Part shown: in pieces, positions 40,201 through 51,540 of the stretch | How the letters are laid out: each line of letters opens with the position of its first letter | Numbering within the stretch: position 1 is the stretch's first letter | NCBI GenBank assembly: GCA_034336665.1 | Contig: JAPFBE010000003.1 | Location: forward strand, 58,943,352-59,007,351 | Reading direction: 5' to 3' | DNA from: Luscinia megarhynchos | Taxonomy: Eukaryota; Chordata; Aves; Passeriformes; Turdidae | DNA: 64,000 nt | The notes under the pieces: model-generated | Databases searched by the model: none | What the model was told of the DNA's origin: nothing | Seen by the model: the letters and a program-made list of their open reading frames with translations, nothing else | Translations under genes and position numbers: made by a program

Positions 40201-43200
40201 TGTTAATTATTTGGAATGATGGAGAAGTAACTGATTTGTCTGGTCATTTGCTTCTTCAATATTACTCCAATAGGCATCACTCTGAGAGAGTGAGTTAGAG
40301 GCACGATGCCTATAAAAGCTTGGAGGAAGAGTACACAGAGAAACCACTTCCCTGAGAGCATGTGTCCTCTTGGAGGTCTTATCTTGGAAATAGGGTAAAA
40401 CTTCTTGACTTGCAAAATTTGGTGTCTCTTTCTAATTTTTCCAGATGGATATCTCTTTCTTGGCCCTGAAGTTAGCCTCTAGTGTGCTTTTTTCCCATAT
40501 ACTTAACATTCAGTCCTTGGTTCCTTTCTACACTACTAACTAGATAGCTCCTCTATACTTTCTCCATGCAATATAGCTCATTGAATTTAAATAAGTCTAC
40601 AAGCTTCTCAACAAACACCAAAGATGGCACACCTTCAGCCTGCCATGCTGAAAAGCATTTTCCAGGCTTCATATCATGTTTTTCTCTGAACCCTTTTTTT
40701 TATGTCACTTTTTTTTCCAAAAACAGTGACAGCAAGATTAAACCAGATAGCCATGACATTTTTTCCCAATGCTAGAGAAAGGGGAAGCTTCCTACACTTA
40801 TATGTAAGAAATGTATTAGTGTTCTCCAAGCAGACAGTCCACAGGAGCTGGGAGTAACTGCTAAGAGATAAAGATTAGTTGTTTATCTAATAAGATACCC
40901 AAGGTTTTCTCCAAGTCATTGCCTTGCAGGACAATTATCTAGTCCATTTGGTCCATGTTCTTTATTTCTAGAGAGATGACTTTATATTTGGCCTCAATAA
41001 ACAATTTGAGAACTTTCAGGACACATACAAAAAATGCTAATTCAATAAACTCAGAGGGACATGATGGTGACATATATTGCACACAATGAAACTTACGCCT
41101 GAAACTTGTCTGACATCTTGACTGTATTGCCAGGCAAGCTGCCTTAAGAGTTCTTATACTCTCATAAGGAGTTCTCTGTCCATTTGTAGGTAGACGAGCC
41201 TTGCTTTTATAGTCTCGTAGATACAGGGAACTCATACATCATTATAAAAAAGAAAAAAATTGTTCCCAGTGTTTCTGAAATAAAATATGTTAGAAAGCAG
41301 AAAAGGAAGGAAATGCTTTGGATCATTTGGTTCATATGGACTCTGCATGAGTGCTTCCCTCAAAGTCTTGAGATTTTCAGTGGAATCGAAATTTTTGTGC
41401 ACCTTCATCAATATTTCAATTCAGATTAACAGCATACATTTGAAGCAAATTTCTTTGATGTGCCAGTCATGGCACTTGGACTCTTATTTCAGAATAGTCT
41501 TGGATCATGTTCTTTATCAACAAAAGCTAAAGTATTGGAAGGACTCCTCTGGTGTTCCAGTCACTAATGGGCCTTGAATCTGCACTTAGTCCATAGTCAA
41601 ACCACTGAAAATAAGGATAGTAGGGGTCTGGAGTTCATCAGCAACAACAGTTTTGCTCTACAAAGTCTGATCCTATTGAACAAGCCACTTCACAATAAGA
41701 CACAGCTGATGTATTCCAGCCAACCTAACAAAAGCACAGGTTCAAATGCACACAATTTATCAAGCAACGTCCTTGCTAGCCTTCATTATAGTTACTTACT
41801 ATATAAACTCTTTTCCATCAATGCTGTTACCAGCCCCAGGCAGGATTCTCAGTTATCACAAAGGCAGGTTCCCTGCAGTCTGATCTGACCTTCACAGATA
41901 TCAGTTTAGAGTCATCAGCCTGGGCTCTCCAAGAACAAAGCAGAGGACCTGATAGAACTTGAAGAATCTCGAATCCTAGATGCTGCCCACTGATTTCTGA
42001 GGCAGTTTCCTCATGTTCCATTGACCCACAGCCCACAGAGGAATATGAAGGTCTCACTATTTTAAAGGGATCCAAGATCCTGCTCTCATTATCTAGCAGT
42101 GGACATCTAAAGCTGAGCTACTCCCAGGAGGCTCCTTCTGTAGCCAATGAAGAGAGATGGGCCTCCAGAAATCATTTTATTAAATAGCATACATTAAAAT
42201 CTCATCTTAGGATAGGATTTGTCCCCAACTGAGATACCTTTTTTACTACACAAAAAGGACCCAAAGGTAACTATGCTGGATTTATGCATTTTGGTTTTAG
42301 ATGCAGATGAATGCTATCTGTGAACTGCTTAGAAAGAGATGGAAAATAAAGATTTTTAAGAAGCAAAAAAATTGAAATTTAAATTTTCTACTGAAGCCAT
42401 TATAAGTCCCAGCATAACAGAATAAAAATGCCTACAATTATGAAAATTTGCTCAAGGGACAGGACAGGGACAAAGTTTGCTGTTACATGGAAGAATTTAT
42501 CTGAGATAAAACTATTGTCCACAGTCAGAATAATATGCATACAATAAGCAATTATCAGTTAAGAGCTCTGCTCTTCAGGATTTTGTAGAAAAAATTTATC
42601 TAGCTCTGCTACTCAGCATCATTGTCTTCAGCTATGTTTCACCTTGCTGGAGTCATGTAACATCAGTGAATTCTTTTATATTTTTTTCCCTTTCATGGTG
42701 AGGATAAGGCATTAGTTTTCAGGGCGATTCAGCTGTTTGACACCTTGTAGTTCCTACTTTTGTCTGCACTGCTGCCTTTCTTACTTGACAATAGGAAAGT
42801 ACCTCTACCCCCTTCCTTTTATTAATTTATTTCCATTGGAGTAAAGAAATGAGGATAATTCATGTCAGCAGACTTGTGACTTGTGGATGTCATCATAATT
42901 CATTAATATATTAAACTTGCTAAGTCCTGTCACTTGCTCTCTTATTCTGCAATACAGTTGGTTATGAATTGACACACTACCGAAATTAGGTGAAAACATT
43001 TAAGTTTTCTCCATGGAGAAGCATCTCTTTGCTTTATTGTCCCAGCTGGGTGACATGCCTTCCATCGTCTACTGAGGTATCAGTCCTTAGTATAAATTCT
43101 AGGTCTCTCTCTTCCACGTGTTTCCTTCTTCCTTGATTCTTTGGCTTTTGCCCTCCAGTAAGCCACATAGAAATCAGTAGAGTTTGTAAAGCTGCCTATA

Positions 43201-44155
43201 GCATTTTAAAACCACATCACTGCACTTAGCAAACAATTGTGCTTTTGCTGGTTGGTGCTATGGATCACTAAAACAAGAGGGATAAAAGCCTTGTGAAAGA
43301 AAGTATATAGGCTTTTTGACCAACTTCTTTTTAGTGCAATTGTTTTTACAAGACTTCTTCCAAAGATGGGCCTCAGAATGAAGTTTTATCTCCCGGGCAT
43401 GTGGAAGAAAAAGGCTTGTAATAGCTCTGAGCTGTGCATCACAGCTAAATCCTGCTCATACATCTTGCTATTAAAGGCTTGACTGACACTTAATTTCCAT
43501 CTCTATCTAGCTGTTCCCCTTGGCTCCTTTCTCTTTCCTTTATTTCTTATGGCTTTCAGTTCTTTGTTTCCTTTCAGGACTTCCTTCCTAAATTCAATAT
43601 GTTTCTTCCTAATCTACTTGTCATGATATTATCAGGTTAGAAGTGCATTTCTTTCTTATAAGCATTTTATTTAGACCATGGAACATAAAAATCTTCTTAT
43701 TTCATTATTTCAGGTGCTTTTACCTTCTGATTACTGTAATTAAGCAAATGAGTTTTTATGTTTGGTTAAGAGTTCTTAAAAATTATTTTTCATATCCCAT
43801 CTGGTATTGCTCCAAGCTGGCATTTTACTTCAAAAAACCTATGGTTTTGAGACAGGTTTATTTGGCCACGCATCCAGGGATTCCCCTTCACAGTTTAAGG
43901 ACAGAATTGCTCCATGTCCCAGCTTAGGAGAAGCATTCTGTATCCTCCATTCTGCTGCATTCTTGCATTTTTTGCAGAGTCCTACAACAAAGACAACTTG
44001 TCCCTTTTCTTTTGCTGATGATTGAGCTAGGAATTAATACTAAAGGCTAATCCATGCCCAAAGAGTGAGTCAACATTTTTTGTTGTTGTTGTTGAAGGTG
44101 ATTTTGGTTGGTTTTTTTTTCTAAAGAGCAGGAAGGAACATATGGTGCTCCCTGA
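34214..44155. other. Intergenic DNA, no gene recognised
   Basis: About 10 kb with no CR1, LTR or supported exon that I can see. The most homeobox-core-rich piece is about 38345-38475 (TTTTAATTGGATTAG, GAAATTAATTATC, ATGTTAATGAATTAAGG). A T run of 13 lies near 40119-40132. The minus-strand 115-codon frame at 37642-37989 has no recognisable motif. Confidence 0.5.
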
Positions 44156-44169
44156 CTTGCTCAGTTCCC

Positions 44170-44225
44170 AGACATATGGATGCCTTCCAGCCACCCCAAT
44201 GGCAGAGTGGGCTGGGAACAGACTT
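44170..44225 (+). repeat. Unnamed dispersed repeat, copy 1
   Basis: The segment CACCCCAATGGCAGAGTGGG, CTGGGAACAGACTTAAT is matched in inverted orientation about 1.5 kb away at 45681-45755 (CACCCCCTATGCCAGATTGG, GCTGGCAACAGACTTAAT), roughly 32 of 37 positions in the core by eye. I do not recognise the family; it is not CR1. Confidence 0.5.
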
Positions 44226-45680
44226 AATGCCAATGCCATGGGCTCACTTGAATGCACAGACTCCCCTCTGCTATGGGGGAAGCCCTGTGGGGTACCCAGG
44301 TCAGCACTTCCAACAGAAAGCTGTCTTGAGATGCCCCCCAAAAGACCACAGAGCAGTGTCCAAAAGATTAAATGTGTGGTATATTTGTCACTGTCATCTT
44401 TTGTAGATTTTTGTCCCTAAGCTGAAACGTTTTGGCAAGCTATGTGCTCAGTGTTAAACTCTGAGTAACCAATAATGAACTATTTGCTGTCAGCAAAGAT
44501 TAATTTATAAGTGTAATAATAGTTATAAACTAACTATTAAATATTTCTAAATGGAATGTGCATATATGGAACAAAATCAGTTTTGTGACATCTCTTAACT
44601 CTGGTCCAGTTTCATTAACTTTTATTTTCTTCACCTGTTTCCACTATCACTGCTGTCAGCCTTGGGGCAGGCATTTTTGAAACATTCATTTTAATTACAG
44701 CACAATAAGAATGAAGCCCCTTGTGATATTTACCAGCAGAATTGTCAAGAAATTTTTAATATATTGAAAATAAATCATGCTTATAGCACACCGCTTTCCC
44801 AAGTGTACAGGACTTTAACTATTCATATATCATGCATTTACCACCTTTTTAACATTTAAACAGAGCCTAGAATTTATACCCTTTGATGACTCACCAGTCC
44901 CTGCTGTTCAGATGCAATCCTCATTCAATAAAGAGTGGAAGTCCTGAGTGAACACAACTTATGCTGCAGTGCTTTCTGGGGTGGCAGAGCTCAGCAAAGT
45001 GGGTTAATAAATTCCAGTATGATCTATTCCTAGCAACAGACATGGTCACTCTGGAACCAGCTATATCTGATCAATACATGCACAAGGCCAGATAATAGAG
45101 AAAGTGACACTGCTGGATGCTCAGTGCAGAAGCTCAATGCAAAAGTTTATGGTGGACTTTTACTGGCCCCTTAACGATTAAGAAATGCAACCTTTGTTGA
45201 ATGAATGATTAACCATTTGCTGGGAGCTTAGGGAAATGGAACAAATTATTTGTAGAACCTGCATGAGTAGGCTTTGGCACAGAGGACCACCTCTGACAGG
45301 CTAACTGCACCTTATTAAAGTAGGAAAACATTTCATAGATCCATTAGCAAGGAAGCATTCACAGAAAAGACTAACCCCTCACTACTGGGAGCTATTAGCA
45401 CATAATGCCACTGGCCTTTTGCTCTGACAGGAGGAAGGGTTGAACATAACAGCCAAATCCTTGGGCTCACAGCTCTGTGGTCGGTGTCTGTTTGCAATTA
45501 AACACACGGGCTGATTCTGCCATTGTCTGTGGGCTTCAGCTGTAAGTGAGATCAGGCTGTGGCTTGGCATATCACTGACCCTCGTGGGCACCACCAGCAT
45601 CTCCTTTACTGCTTTCCCACTGCTTTGGCACCCACTGTGTGTGCACAGTTGATGTGTTCGGGAGGTGTGAGCAGGTGTGG
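44226..45680. other. Spacer between inverted repeat copies, no gene recognised
   Basis: AT-rich sequence, especially 44440-44900, with no supported exon. Open frames overlapping 45382-45804 are explained by the repeat copy and local GC-richer composition. Confidence 0.5.
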
Positions 45681-45755
45681 CAGCAATAGGCTGTCCTGAA
45701 AGGATTCCCAGGATTAAGTCTGTTGCCAGCCCAATCTGGCATAGGGGGTGCCTGC
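45681..45755 (-). repeat. Unnamed dispersed repeat, copy 2 (inverted)
   Basis: The reverse complement of this segment matches the copy at 44170-44225. The shared core translates on each strand to a W-A-G-N-R-L-N string (44142-44420 plus and 45572-45757 minus), which is how I noticed it. It lies in a GC-richer patch of about 45380-45860. Confidence 0.5.
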
Positions 45756-45860
45756 AAATCCCCCCAATGTGCCTGCAGGCAGCTGTGTGGCTCCTTGCAT
45801 GCATGAAACTCAGCTGCTCAGAGTTACTTGCACTGAGATATGTAACTGGTGCAGCTTAAG

Positions 45861-46354
45861 GGACCCAATTTCAGCAAGGTTATACCAGTTTATCCCTCTT
45901 TATGATCTGACCATACATATTTATTTAAAATGCTGTCAGATTCAAGGTACCTTATATGCCTGTGTGCCTATATTGCCTTTAGGATGAAATAGTGTATCAA
46001 GTGACACAAACCTCAGTACTGATATGTGGTATTTATGTGAGGGGTTGTTCCCTTCAAATGAATGCCTGGCAAACAACAGCTGAGTGAAACAAGGTGGCTC
46101 AAGGATAAGAAAGCTCTTTAGCAACCATGAAATCATAACACATCATCTTCTCAAGGCCTGACCCTGCCTAGGTGTCTTCAAATTGGGATGTGAATGAAAA
46201 CCAATGGCAGATAGATCTCTGCAGGCTGTAGAAAGGGAAGAAGGGAGAAGATGCCAGTTAGCCAAAGTCAGAACTTCCTCCTCACAATCCCATTCCAGGG
46301 CTACTCAGCGGTGCCAAACCCTAGCACAAATGTAGGATCACATAATTCATTTAA
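45861..46354. other. Intergenic DNA, nothing recognised
   Basis: No exon, CR1 or LTR signature in this short stretch. Confidence 0.55.
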
Positions 46355-46394
46355 TGTGTGTGTAATATATATATGTACACATATATATGCACAC
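46355..46394. repeat. TG/TA/CA compound microsatellite
   Basis: GTGTGTGTAA followed by (TA)n, GTACAC, (AT)n, GCACACA. It is nearly self-complementary, so it could form a hairpin. Confidence 0.85.
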
Positions 46395-48133
46395 AAGAGC
46401 AGGTGTCACTGTTTGTACACTGTATTCCACTCTCCATATCCCTGCCCACAGCCTTGTCTGTTTAAATGCAGCCTTGTTGGGTCCAGGGCTCTCAGCAAAC
46501 AGCCATGCACTGTGCTGTGTGCTCACACAATAGATTTCTAATCTCAGATGGCCCTTAAGCTTAAACTGCCACAAACACCAACATATGATTTCAGCTAATA
46601 GATATCAATTAGTGCCAAGGCCTCAATTTTTAGCTCTGAACCCCTTACTTGCCTCAAAAACCAATTTGTGACAACAGATTGAAGTGTGGAGTGCTGTAAC
46701 CTCCTGGAAAACCCTTGTGTTTATTTGTGAAAGCAATTCTTTAGAAAGGCTCCAGGGACAACACACATAGCTGCAACTCTGGGAAAATGCTGCAAGTAAG
46801 TAACTGTTCTTAGCTGTTCTAATTGGGATAATCAAAAAAATTAGGAACATATTCTGTGGTGATCATTTGTGATCTCTCCATAGAAAGCCAAGACAGACAG
46901 ACATTCTCAGAGGCTGATTCATCTTAGGTGTCACAGATGGCTCCACAGATCTGCTCTCCAAATAGTTCAGAAAACTGAATCCTTTCCTTAGTAAAAACAC
47001 TCCTTGGAAGAGAAAATAAACTTCTCTTTCAGGAACAATTTGTGTTCATTTCTCCTCTCCACATGCAAACTACAAACCTATATAAAGTCTACTTGTGTCA
47101 CCTCCATATCTGTATTCCACATTCCTTTGCACTTTATTCTGCCTCACACCGTTAGAAGACTGCTGTAAAGATTACTGCTACTTGTGTTAGAATTGAAATA
47201 AAACCAGTAAGAGAGATGTCCTCTACGAATCATAGATTTTGAAAAATGCTAACACAGTAGCATTTGTTTTCAGTCCTTGTTTGTTAGCTCACATAGCTCT
47301 CAAGTCTTAAAAGTTGCCCTTTCGGCAGGTCCATTTTAGGATAACCTGGCCATCCAACTTGTGGATGCTGGCCATCCTACTTGAAGTCAAAAAGAGCTGA
47401 AACTTGTAAGACAGTAATCACATTGCATCTGTATATTAAATTATTTTATCTTTATGGCTGTGCATTTTTTGTTAGCAGTTTAACCTATTTCAGCTAAAAT
47501 ATTTTCTATTGCTTTCTTCTGGAGACAATTATCAGTGTGCAAAGAGCAAGCAATGCATTTTCTCAGATTACACAGAGAAACCAGAATGAATCACTGCTTC
47601 AGTCTTTTTTTTTTTTAATGAAGGAGAGTCAAGAGAGACATTGATTTAAAGAGTTAAGTAATTGGCACTTCGAGTTTCGATCTCACATACAGGAAAAAGG
47701 TTCAAGAGAACAGAAAATTCATTAGGATTGATCCAGAGTGAAAAAGTACAGCAGAACTTCTGAAAAGACATATAAAATAAAGGTCAACCCCAAAAAATTT
47801 TAGTCTGTCTAACTAAACCTTGACTCTGGAAGGAAAAAAAAAAGTTTGGTTGGGTTTTATTTTAATTGATTTGGTTTTGCAGTCTGAGGATTTTTGTTGG
47901 TTTTTGTTGGTTTTTTTGGGGGGAGAGGGGTGTTTCTGATTTTTTTCCTGTTTATTTGTCTTCTATTTTACTCAGGTTAAAAAGAAATTTGGCACACTGG
48001 AGGAAATTTACCTGAGAAACTTCCTTGTGAATTACAGGTTTGACCTTTGCAGAGTTTGCACTTACTTAACTTCCAGTAAAACGTCCAGATTAGTTCATTG
48101 TAACACGTGCCTTTGTTTTATTTAAATGTGGTT
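46395..48133. other. Intergenic DNA, no gene recognised
   Basis: AT-rich, with T-rich GTTGGTTTTT tracts at about 47850-47945. No supported exon. It ends at the target duplication of the LTR. Confidence 0.55.
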
Positions 48134-48139
48134 GCATCA
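48134..48139. repeat. Left target-site duplication of LTR
   Basis: GCATCA immediately before the LTR; the same six bases follow the LTR at 48786-48791. Confidence 0.85.
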
Positions 48140-48270
48140 TGTCACTGTCTGGGGGTCTCTTTGTGGCCGAGACCACTCAGATGGACATAGGAGGGTGGTT
48201 CAGGGCGCAGGGAATCCTTGAAGCAACCGAAGAGAAACCACAGGAGACAGTCGTCCGGGCTCAAGGTCTG

Positions 48271-48276
48271 TTTATT
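48271..48276 (-). promoter_or_regulatory. LTR polyadenylation signal
   Basis: AATAAA on the minus strand about 95 nt downstream of the TATA box, the expected spacing for a short R region in a retroviral LTR. Confidence 0.75.
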
Positions 48277-48370
48277 GTTTGTTATCTATAAAGTGTTCTT
48301 TGCTCGCGAGCAGCAGTCTGGTCACCACCGTGTCCAGGACGAAAGTCTGCCCACCGAGGGTTGAACTTAT

Positions 48371-48378
48371 CTTTTATA
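48371..48378 (-). promoter_or_regulatory. LTR TATA box
   Basis: TATAAAAG on the minus strand, upstream of the GC-richer R region and the AATAAA signal. Transcription would run toward lower coordinates, away from EPSTI1. Confidence 0.7.
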
Positions 48379-48785
48379 CTCTATGCTACGTATTCTATGT
48401 TTACAATAATATTCCAATACTACAAAGTTTTATTACTATGTCTAGTTTTGTCCCCAACCAATCTGTGATTCCCAGCATCCCACACCAACATGGAAGGCAA
48501 GAAGAAGAAGAAGAAAAAAGACACCACACCCCAAATTCTCCATCTTGGCTTTGTGACTGATAATATAAACAATCCTAAAAACCACATTTTCTACATGTTA
48601 AATATATAATTCAGACCCTAGTTACTCTCAAAGGTCGCATTTCTCCTCTGCAGGAAAGCAGATGCCCCTGAGGAGCTGAATCCAGCTCTTTGACCCCCCT
48701 GGCCTCGCTCGGGGGTCTCTCAGGGGTTGGACAGGGGGGTCTCCGCTCTCCTGGAAGGTCCAGAGGGACTCCCTGGACCCCCACA

Positions 48786-48791
48786 GCATCA
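48786..48791. repeat. Right target-site duplication of LTR
   Basis: GCATCA, identical to 48134-48139. Confidence 0.85.
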
Positions 48792-50814
48792 GGTATGTGA
48801 ACAACGACAAGCAGGCCAATTTCTAGGATTGAAGGCTCTGGTCTCTGCTGTGCTAGCAATTGCTGACCTTCAAGATGTGCTAAAACAGCACAACATCTGT
48901 TTACCAGGCTCTCCATGAAGATGCAGGAAGCTTTTCAGTCATGAAGTTCTACAAACCAATATGCAAATCAAGCATGCCAACAAGTTTTCTGCACCTTAAA
49001 AAAAAAAAAAAAAAAGAAATGGGAAGACAGAGAGAGTCAATAGCATTGGAGTCTGTCCAATGGAGGATAGTTTACATTAAGTAGGAAATGGTAGATTCTT
49101 AGGGTGAGGAATGTTTTTTTTTTCCTAGGTTTTTATTGATCATATTCAATTGAACCAACCAGCTAAGAAATTGGTTGTAAAGATTCAACCTGGCTGTTCT
49201 GCTCTTGGCTGCTGAGCTATTGTATTACTCACATCTTTGAAGTTAGTTGGATAAGACCTTTGTTATCAGAGCTGTGCCAAGACTGCTTTTGCTACTTTCT
49301 TCTTTTCATAACTTTATTATTGCCTTTGTCATCCAAGACTTAATGTTTTCCTTTGGGAGTAAATATGAAAGGTGGCTACTAAAATCTTATCTTCTGTGAG
49401 GATGGAATTTTACAATAATAAAATACCCTGCTCCTCCAGTGTCATGTACCAGCCATGTACCATGGCTTATGAAAGCACCCCACTGCAGGCAGGGCTCAAA
49501 GGAACAGAAACTCTGCCACCCTCACAGATTAGCTCCACAGCCATCACTGTGCCAGGGAAGAGGCAAAAACGCAAAATCCTCGACTTCTGACAGTAATATA
49601 CACACGTGTTTATTTCTGGGAAACAGACAGATTACTATTTCAGATGGGAATAGGGAAATATATATTTTTTTATTTCTTTAGCAAAACAGTGAGTTGCTAA
49701 GTATCAACAAAGCAGAAAACTTGGACCACTGGTTGTAGATGTATCAACTGATGAGCTTGTAAAAATGCTGCTTTCAAAGCAGGATACAAAATAAATCCTC
49801 TGAGATATGATGACTGTCCAAAAGATTGAACAGAGAAGACAGGACATAAATTTTTCAATGTTTCCAAAGGATAATGTGCTGAAAAACTAACTTTAGGTCT
49901 GTCGATTTAATGCTTACCCAGGGCAAAATCTTAGGAAAGTAAAAGAGGATGTGTTCGATAAAGAATTAAGGGTGAACAGCATAATTAATACCAGACAACA
50001 TGGCTTAATGTAAGATAAAAGTTTATATATGTAGGAGTTGCATTTATGGTGGGATTTCTAGTGTGACAAAATGTTCATTTGCTAGAAGAGCAGAGTTTTA
50101 CAAGGCCATATGACTTTCTCACATGAAAATAAAGAGCTACTCAAATTTCAAAGTCTAGCTAAGAAAATTGAGAATTTGCTAGAAAGACTTCAAAAGAAAA
50201 TACTAAATGGGAATAATCTTTCAAAAATAACGTTTCTGTTAGGATTTTCTTACCCAAATGTAGTTCAAGGGAGTTCATGGATTGGGAGGGAAGGCAAGAG
50301 AAATTGGTGGTAGAGACTGTGGCTGGCAATAGCTGAATGAAAGATAAAGATAGCTCCTAGAAAGAGGTCCAGGCAGCAGGAAAAGTTGGCTTGCCTTCTT
50401 TTAATTAAAGAGCTAAGTGCAAAGATCAAACAGCTGGGAACAGGGAATGGGGGCTTAAAGTGAAATACAAAAAAATGATTTAATGTTGGCAAGAAATAAA
50501 CCGACTCTTTTTAATGAGAGCAGATCAGAGAAAGTTCAGATGAAATCCGTAGAATGGTTTGAAATATGGAGAGGCTTTAATGAGAGACTGGAGAAGCTCA
50601 GGTGGATTTTCTCATTTCAAGCTTCCATTTCTACCCAGTGACAGTCACAGTGAAAGCTCCCACCTTTAATAACAGTGTCAGCATCTGCTGAGGGGCTGCC
50701 CATGCCTGCTACAGCATCTAGAATTTTCTGTATTTTAACTTGCACCCTCGTCCTGTTGTTGGGCACCTGAATACATGTCCTTCACTCCCCCCTTCCCAAT
50801 ATTTACTCACATGT
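48792..50814. other. Intergenic DNA, no gene recognised
   Basis: Contains a poly(A) tract at 48998-49015 and T-rich stretches near 49110-49130. No coding exon or element body was recognised. Confidence 0.55.
48998..49015. repeat. Poly(A) tract
   Basis: Run of about 18 A residues, 210 bp outside the LTR and apparently unrelated to it. Confidence 0.9.
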
Positions 50815-51070
50815 TTGAGATCCCTCTGAGCCTTATATTGTCAGCACAACAGTCAAAGCTCTCTCAGTCTGTTCTCATATCAAAGATGCTCCTGTCTCTT
50901 CACCACCTTCATGCCCCTTGGCTGGACTCAGCCCAGTATGTCCATGTCTTTCTCTATTGGGGAGCCAAGCACTGAACCCAGCACTCCTGATGTGTCTCAC
51001 TGTGCTGACTAGAAGGGAATTATCACATCCCTTGACCCACTGGCAATGCTCTTCCTAATGCAACCCCATA
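50815..51070 (-). mobile_element. CR1 LINE internal 3' fragment, minus orientation
   Basis: Plus strand reads as antisense CR1: CTCTCAGTCTGTTCTCAT, CTTCACCACCTTCATGCCCC, TGGCTGGACTCAGCCCAGTA, TGTCCATGTCTTTCTCTATT, GGGGAGCCAAGCACTG, then TTGACCCACTGGCAATGCTCTTCCTAATGCA. It covers the region encoding the end of the reverse transcriptase and lacks the 3' tail. Frames are broken. Confidence 0.88.
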
Positions 51071-51423
51071 ACAAGATGGAAAAGGATGGGATAAATAGGG
51101 GACATAGAGGAGTCAAGAAAACATAATGGTCAGTCAGAAAGGAAAGAGAAATGATTGCCAAAGAATAAACGGTACACTGAAGCAGTAAATAGCAATAGTA
51201 TTGTTTTCATTTTTAATTCCAGAGGATATAGCAGGATAGCCTGTTGAAGCAGACAGGAGTACTAAGGAAGAACCCCTGGATTACAAGAAAAGGGGAATGA
51301 CTGAAGGCAATGAGAAGGAACACTTAAGAGAGAGTGGAATGGACTTCTGCCTGATAGTTTGTATTGCAGGAGCAAAAGCAGAGAAAACAAGTATCTGGAA
51401 GGAGTCAATGTGAGGGAGCCATT
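51071..51423. other. Intergenic spacer between two CR1 fragments
   Basis: About 350 bp of purine-rich sequence with no recognised feature. The two CR1 fragments on either side are in the same orientation, but the right one is the 3' terminus, so they are separate insertions. Confidence 0.6.
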
Positions 51424-51540
51424 AGAATCATGGAATCATGGAATGGTTTGGGTTGGAAGGGGCCCTAAAGATCATCAGTTCCAAACACCTGCCATGGGCA
51501 GGGACACCTGCCTTTAGACCAGGTTGCCAGAGCTCCAAAG
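51424..51540 (-). mobile_element. CR1 LINE 3' terminus, minus orientation
   Basis: Starts with the reverse complement of the CR1 tail (AGAATCATGGAATCATGGAA), then GGTTTGGGTTGGAAGGGGCC, CTAAAGATCATC, CTGCCATGGGCAGGGACACC, TTTAGACCAGGTTGCCAGAG. The two tail repeats are well kept, so this is one of the younger CR1 copies in the window. About 117 bp, truncated at the 5' end. Confidence 0.92.

Larger units (their letters stand above)
48140..48785 (-). mobile_element. Solo LTR of an endogenous retrovirus, class II-like, minus orientation
   Basis: A 646-bp element bounded by TG..CA (plus strand starts TGTCACTGTC, ends GGACCCCCACA) and flanked by exact 6-bp duplications GCATCA. On the minus strand it has U3-R-U5 order: a TATA box (TATAAAAG, 48371-48378), about 95 bp later an AATAAA signal (48271-48276), then a U5 ending CAGTGACA. 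A perfect palindrome GCTCGCGAGC lies at 48302-48311, and many CpG sites survive in otherwise CpG-poor DNA, suggesting recent insertion. A 6-bp duplication is typical of alpharetrovirus/ERVK-like integrases. No gag, pol or env sequence and no second LTR are present, so it is a recombined solo LTR. Family name not assigned. Confidence 0.88.

Noticed and set aside
48611..48918. Open frames over the LTR on both strands
   Set aside because: They lie within or straddle the solo LTR U3; no retroviral protein is encoded.
50815..51540. Treating the two CR1 pieces as one interrupted element
   Set aside because: Both are in minus orientation, but the right-hand piece is a complete 3' terminus located upstream of the left piece's 5' side, so they cannot be one collinear copy.
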